A stretch of 19,523 bases of DNA from FEN-1279 sp964400285 (GTDB lineage: Bacteria; Bacteroidota; Ignavibacteria; Tepidaquicellales; Tepidaquicellaceae): NCBI GenBank assembly GCA_964400285.1, contig CAYNTK010000017.1, positions 1 through 19,523 of the forward strand. Reading direction: 5' to 3'. The position numbers and the translations under genes were made by a program. The notes below the pieces were generated by a model. It searched no databases. It was not told the origin of the DNA and was given only the letters and a program-made list of their open reading frames with translations. Of the stretch, positions 15,103 through 19,523 are shown piece by piece (the first letter of the stretch is position 1; each line of letters begins with the position of its first letter).

Positions 15103-17181
15103 CTATTTCATTTTTCCGTTTCTGAGCTCATAAGCAAGGCGGTCGACTTTATATAGATTTTTTACAACTTCGAATAAACCTTCTGAATCTACGGATACCG
15201 TATGCGGAACATCGTCGAGGTAAATAATTTCATCGGTTAAGCTTTCGATATTACCGTCGAATGCAAGCCCGACTATTTCCGCATTTTTATTAATCATAGG
15301 ACTGCCTGAATTTCCACCAATGATATCACAGGTTGAAATGAAATTAAAAGGAGTAGATAAATTAAATTCCTTTGGAGGATTAATCCATCTTTCAGGTAAT
15401 TCCCACGGATATTCTTTATTAAAAGAATAATATCTATCATAAATGCCATAGAACGTGGTTTTTGGAGGAGCAATAGTTCCATTATAAGGATATGATTTAA
15501 TAACACCATCCGAAATTCTTAAAGTGAAGGTTGCATCGGGAGGAATAGAGACTCCGAATACGTCATATATTGCCTGTCCAAGTAATTCGTTATTAACTTT
15601 TTCAATTGCCCTCTGTTCTTCAATTTTTTTATTTATTTCGTTAAATCTATCTCTTGTATTTGCAACATAAGCAATTATAGGGTCACCGGAATTTAAGAAA
15701 GCATCAGAGCCTTTGTTAACAAGGTCGAGAGTTTTTTCTTGCGAAGTGAGGACAGTATTGCTCAAAATATAATCTATTGCATCTTTTCCCGATTTTCCAC
15801 CAGTAAGAGTTTTAATGTTTGGATTATCTTTTCCAAGTTTACTAATATATTGCTCAACCAAGAACTCAAGGACTTTTGCATCATAATCTTTATCTACATT
15901 AGCAAACAAGCCGATAACATCTTTTTCTGTAGGAGTGTTATTCGATTTAAATGAAGATATTATTTTATCAGCAATTATAAAGAATGAAGGATTTAAATTT
16001 GGATTAATTCTATAAGAATAATATTCGGGATAAACTTTAGCGACTTCTTTATTTACGTTTGCAATGTTATCCCAAACACCATTATATTTTTCTTTTAATT
16101 CAGGTTTAGAATCAACAGCTTCTCTGAATTTTTTTTCAAAATCTTTTTTCTTTGCCATAATTACACCGCTATTTAAGCCCTTAAGAATACCTTTATAGAC
16201 TTTTTGAGAATTGGTATATGAGAATAATCTATCGTTTAACTCTTTAGCTTTAGAAGGGTCTTTTGCGATTTCATCTTTATAATAATCGACCATAAAATCG
16301 AGAAACTTAGATATATCGGGATAAGCAACATCTCTTTTATATTCGAGTTGAGCGACAGTATTCAGACGGCTTGTTCTACCGGGATTACCGACGACGAAAA
16401 TAGGTTCACCTTCTTTAGCACCTTTTTGACTCCATTTAAAGTAATGTTGAGTTTTTAAAGGTTTACCGTTTTCATCATAAACTCTAAAGAAAGTGCAATC
16501 GAGGTTATATCTTGGATATGTAAAATTGTCGGGGTCGCCACCGAAAAATCCAGCTTGGTCTTCGGGAGCAAATACGAGACGGACATCATTGTATCTTTTG
16601 TAAATATACAAAGAGTAAAGCCCACCGCTGTATAAAGTAACGACCTGAGCTTTCATACCGGGTTGAGTATTTTGGGATTCGATTTCTTTTATTTTCTTTT
16701 CTTTGTTTTTAATTTTTTCTTCGTTAGTCTGACCTGAATTAATAGCATCATGAATTTCTTTTGTAACATCAACAATTTTAATAAGTTGGTCAACATATAG
16801 ACCATCAACTTTTCTTTCGTCTTCGAGTTTTAGAGCGATGAATCCATTTTTATGGAGGTCTTCACCTTTTTTTTCAACAGCAGTAATGGATTCGCGTCCG
16901 CAATGGTGATTAGTCATAACGAGCCCATCAGCGGAGATAAAAGAGGCGGAACAATACGAAGAAAACCTTAAAGCGGCCATTCTAACATTATCGAGCCACT
17001 GTTGAGTTGGTCTAAAACCATAAGTTTCGTTTATGTAATCGATGGGTGGATAATCGAATGTCCACATTTTTCCATTATCGAATCTACCGGCTTTTACTGT
17101 ATCGAGATTCTGGGAATAAATAAATCCAAAAGAGGATAAGAATAACACCAGTAATAACGATGAAAATAGTTTTTTTATCAT
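15103..17181 (-). CDS. S46 family dipeptidyl-peptidase, DPP7-like (second gene of a tandem pair)
   Basis: This exported serine peptidase releases dipeptides from peptide N-termini, probably in the periplasm. A signal peptide (1-23, ending YSQ) precedes a chymotrypsin-like fold interrupted by a helical domain (about 285-540). The expected triad is H93 in MTNHHCGRES, D228 in YNLDCTFFRVYD and S625 in GGNSGSPMIN. Conserved S46 blocks GFFGGDPDNFTYPRYN (211-226) and GNPGRTSRLNT (265-275) are intact. Eighteen residues after the catalytic serine is G643. In Porphyromonas enzymes this position is Gly in DPP7 (hydrophobic P1) and Arg in DPP11 (acidic P1), so DPP7-like preference is inferred. Length (692) is usual. 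It starts 42 bp after its paralogue and ends at a strong terminator. Confidence 0.94.
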   Translation of the reverse strand: MIKKLFSSLLLVLFLSSFGFIYSQNLDTVKAGRFDNGKMWTFDYPPIDYINETYGFRPTQQWLDNVRMAALRFSSYCSASFISADGLVMTNHHCGRESITAVEKKGEDLHKNGFIALKLEDERKVDGLYVDQLIKIVDVTKEIHDAINSGQTNEEKIKNKEKKIKEIESQNTQPGMKAQVVTLYSGGLYSLYIYKRYNDVRLVFAPEDQAGFFGGDPDNFTYPRYNLDCTFFRVYDENGKPLKTQHYFKWSQKGAKEGEPIFVVGNPGRTSRLNTVAQLEYKRDVAYPDISKFLDFMVDYYKDEIAKDPSKAKELNDRLFSYTNSQKVYKGILKGLNSGVIMAKKKDFEKKFREAVDSKPELKEKYNGVWDNIANVNKEVAKVYPEYYSYRINPNLNPSFFIIADKIISSFKSNNTPTEKDVIGLFANVDKDYDAKVLEFLVEQYISKLGKDNPNIKTLTGGKSGKDAIDYILSNTVLTSQEKTLDLVNKGSDAFLNSGDPIIAYVANTRDRFNEINKKIEEQRAIEKVNNELLGQAIYDVFGVSIPPDATFTLRISDGVIKSYPYNGTIAPPKTTFYGIYDRYYSFNKEYPWELPERWINPPKEFNLSTPFNFISTCDIIGGNSGSPMINKNAEIVGLAFDGNIESLTDEIIYLDDVPHTVSVDSEGLFEVVKNLYKVDRLAYELRNGKMK

Positions 17182-17223
17182 AATGATTTTTATTTATTTT
17201 ATTTAATTAAATTTATTAAAAAT

Positions 17224-19317
17224 TTATTTTGAAATTCTACCATTTTGCAATTCGTCACTTAATCTTTTTGCTTTATACAAATTTTTTATTGCTTCTTTTA
17301 GTCCTTCCGAGTCAACCGAAACCATAGTTGGAGTTTCAGAAGTATAGATAAAATCACCGGGTAAGCTTTCAATATTACCATCGAATGCAAGACCTACAAT
17401 TTCAGCATTTCTATTAATGACAGGGCTACCAGAACTACCACCGCTAATATCACAGGTGGAGATAAAATTAAAAGGGGTTTCGAGTTTAAATTCTTTTGGT
17501 GGATTTATCCAAAGTTTATGAATATCCCATGGATTTTTTTTGTTGAAAGAATAATACCTATCATACATTCCGTAAAAAGTTGTTTTCGGAGGAGCAATAG
17601 TTCCGTTGTATTCATATTTTTTAATAACACCATCGGAAATTCTTAAAGTAAAGGTTGCATCAGGAGGGATAGAATTACCAAATACTTCAAAGATAGCATT
17701 TCCGAGTTTTTGATTTGCGAGTTCTTCTTTTTTATTTAAAGTTTTACTTTTTTCTTCTAGTATATTGACAGAATCAATGGTTTGTAATATGAAATTAATG
17801 AAAGGGTCATTTGAGCTTAAGATTTCTTCAGGAGATTTTTTCAAGAAATCTTTTGCGGAGTTTTCGTTCATCAACATCGAATTTTTCTTCAAATATTCAA
17901 CCGATTCATCTGGACTTCTGTTTCCAATAAAATTACTGACTGCGGGATGTTGGTAGCCGATATTATCAATTAAATTTTGAATTTCGATTTTTAGTATATC
18001 TTCGCCAAATACATTGTTATAAAAAACGTATGTAATAAAACTTTTGTTTAATTTTTCATTTTTTTTCGAAAGTTTAACCAGAGTATCAGCGATTTGCATA
18101 TATGCAGAAGAATTAACCGAAACATTGAAGGCAGAGAGTTTCGGATTTAAACTTTTCAACTCTTTTCTGATTTCGGAGATTTCATCCCATACGTTAGCAT
18201 ATTTTTCTTTTAATTTTGGATTATTATCAATAGCTGATTTAAATTTTTTTTCGAAATCTTTTTTTCTTGCCATAAGGACGGGGTCATTGAGAGCTTTAAT
18301 CATACCGATATAAACTTTTTGCGAATTAGTGAGACTAAAGATCTGGTCGCTGAAATATTTACGCATTTCGGGATTTTTATTACAGAACTCTTCAAGTACT
18401 TCTATATATTTATTAATGGTTTTTAGACTTTGAGGGTATTCAATATCTCGTTTATATTCAAGCTGGGCAATAGTATTAAGTCGGTTTGTAGTACCTGGAT
18501 TACCAATAACAAAAATCGGTTCGCCTACTTCTGCACCTTTAGAGCTCCACTTAAAATAATGAGGAGTTTTCAGGGGTTTTCCATTATCGTCATAAACTCT
18601 AAAGAAAGTGCAGTCGAGATTATATCTTGGATAAGTGAAATTATCGGGGTCACCGCCGAAAAATCCTGCCTGGTCTTCAGGTGTAAATACTAATCTGACA
18701 TCATTATATCTTTTATAAAAATAGAGCGAATACTGACCGCCGTTATAGAACGTAACGACCTGACAATACAATCCTGATTCTTTGGTGTTATTTTCTTCAA
18801 GTTCTTTAATTTTATTTGTTCTATTTTTTATTTTCTCTTCGGGAGTATTTCCGGATTCAAAAGCAGATATGACTTCATTTGTGACGTCGAGAATTTTAAC
18901 AAGCTGCTCGACATATAATTCTTTAACTTTTCTTTCTTGAGAGAGAGATTCAGCATAAAAGCCGTTTTTGTGTAAATCTTCTCCGGGTTTTTCAACAGAG
19001 GTAACAGATTCCCTTCCGCAGTGATGATTTGTCATAACGAGACCATCTTCGGAGACAAAAGAGGCGGAACAATAATCAGCAAACTTAAGGGCTGACATTC
19101 TAACATTATCGAGCCAATCTTTAGAGGGAGTGAAATTATAAGTTTCTGAGAAATAATCAATAGGCGGATAATCGAAAGTCCACATTTTGCCGATATCAAA
19201 TTTCTGGGCTTTAACGGTATCGAGGTCGATGCCGTTGTAGAGATTTTGGGAGAAAGAAGAGAATGATTGTAATAAAGAAAATATTACAATTAAAATAGAA
19301 AGTTTATATTTTTTCAT
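17224..19317 (-). CDS. S46 family dipeptidyl-peptidase, DPP7-like (first gene of a tandem pair)
   Basis: This is a 697-residue paralogue of the following gene, nearly identical around the active site but diverged in the helical insert (about 295-540), which suggests an older duplication. The signal peptide covers about 1-24 (SFSQ). The triad is H99 in MTNHHCGRES, D235 in YNLDCTFFRVYD and S629 in GGSSGSPVIN. The residue before the catalytic serine is Ser (S628), where its partner has Asn. G647, 18 residues after the serine, again argues for DPP7-like rather than acidic DPP11-like specificity. Asaccharolytic Bacteroidota use such enzymes to feed on proteins as dipeptides. It leads the two-gene operon and has a promoter-like sequence upstream. 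Confidence 0.94.
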   Translation of the reverse strand: MKKYKLSILIVIFSLLQSFSSFSQNLYNGIDLDTVKAQKFDIGKMWTFDYPPIDYFSETYNFTPSKDWLDNVRMSALKFADYCSASFVSEDGLVMTNHHCGRESVTSVEKPGEDLHKNGFYAESLSQERKVKELYVEQLVKILDVTNEVISAFESGNTPEEKIKNRTNKIKELEENNTKESGLYCQVVTFYNGGQYSLYFYKRYNDVRLVFTPEDQAGFFGGDPDNFTYPRYNLDCTFFRVYDDNGKPLKTPHYFKWSSKGAEVGEPIFVIGNPGTTNRLNTIAQLEYKRDIEYPQSLKTINKYIEVLEEFCNKNPEMRKYFSDQIFSLTNSQKVYIGMIKALNDPVLMARKKDFEKKFKSAIDNNPKLKEKYANVWDEISEIRKELKSLNPKLSAFNVSVNSSAYMQIADTLVKLSKKNEKLNKSFITYVFYNNVFGEDILKIEIQNLIDNIGYQHPAVSNFIGNRSPDESVEYLKKNSMLMNENSAKDFLKKSPEEILSSNDPFINFILQTIDSVNILEEKSKTLNKKEELANQKLGNAIFEVFGNSIPPDATFTLRISDGVIKKYEYNGTIAPPKTTFYGMYDRYYSFNKKNPWDIHKLWINPPKEFKLETPFNFISTCDISGGSSGSPVINRNAEIVGLAFDGNIESLPGDFIYTSETPTMVSVDSEGLKEAIKNLYKAKRLSDELQNGRISK

Positions 19318-19346
19318 TTTTTAAGATATAGAATTCAAGATAAATA

Positions 19347-19377
19347 TAAAGTTACAATATTTAAATTTTGATTACAA
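19347..19377 (-). promoter_or_regulatory. Putative promoter of the S46 peptidase operon
   Basis: On the minus strand TTGTAA (19377-19372) is followed by 17 nt and TAACTTTA (19354-19347), seven of eight matches to TAnnTTTG, at the same spacing as the rRNA promoter. It ends 30 bp before the start codon. Confidence 0.45.
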
Positions 19378-19410
19378 TTCTAAGATTTGGGGATAAGGAG
19401 AAAAATTGCC

Positions 19411-19437
19411 ACAGATTAAGAGTTATTAGGAATCTGT
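19411..19437. repeat. Short inverted repeat near the window end
   Basis: ACAGATT (19411-19417) and AATCTGT (19431-19437) are perfect inverted copies with a 13-nt loop, in the otherwise empty 206 bp upstream of the S46 operon. No T-tract follows on either side. It may be a regulatory structure or chance. Confidence 0.35.
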
Positions 19438-19523
19438 ATAATAAAGACCATACGTAAAATAGAGAAGTATTATTAGCGTTCAAAAAAGTGTGTAAATAGA
19501 ATAGCCTATAAAAAAAGAGTCTC

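Overview
The window looks like chromosomal DNA from a free-living member of the Bacteroidota/Chlorobiota (FCB) lineage, most likely an AT-rich Ignavibacteria- or Kapabacteria-like bacterium. The class is an inference. Support comes from a partial 16S gene, a GldA/F/G-type ABC transporter with a DUF4340 partner, a TonB receptor with a carboxypeptidase-regulatory N-domain, two S46 dipeptidyl-peptidases, 'KAQ'-type signal peptides, start codons without Shine-Dalgarno sequences, and promoter-like sites of the Bacteroidota form (TTG, 20 nt, TAnnTTTG). Every supported gene lies on the minus strand, so the text below reads from high to low coordinate.

Right end (19317-15103): two tandem S46 dipeptidyl-peptidase genes, probably one operon, ending at a strong intrinsic terminator (15011-15048). 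Next come a small secreted protein (14934-14596) and a Phd-type antitoxin / PIN-domain toxin pair with a 4-bp overlap (14440-13773). The pair has a well-formed promoter containing a candidate operator. About 780 bp without a credible gene follows (12992-13772), holding short repeats and palindromes.

Middle (12991-7827): a MetH-type methionine synthase that stops exactly after the folate-binding module and lacks the cobalamin and reactivation modules, then a TonB-dependent receptor and a small outer-membrane beta-barrel protein.

Left part (7689-592): dTDP-glucose 4,6-dehydratase (rfbB), then a tight ABC cassette (ATPase, permease, GldG-like auxiliary protein, DUF4340 protein), then plsY-gpsA, which make and first acylate glycerol-3-phosphate for phospholipids. 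The far left end is the rRNA operon start: promoter, boxA-like antitermination site and about the first 336 nt of 16S rRNA, cut by the window edge.

I see no phage, transposase, CRISPR array or defence island. The most notable non-genic signals are three same-length (22 bp) palindromes with constant ends and changing, self-complementary centres. All three carry a T-rich tract on the minus-strand side, and one forms a textbook terminator. A shared promoter geometry also recurs upstream of five transcription units.
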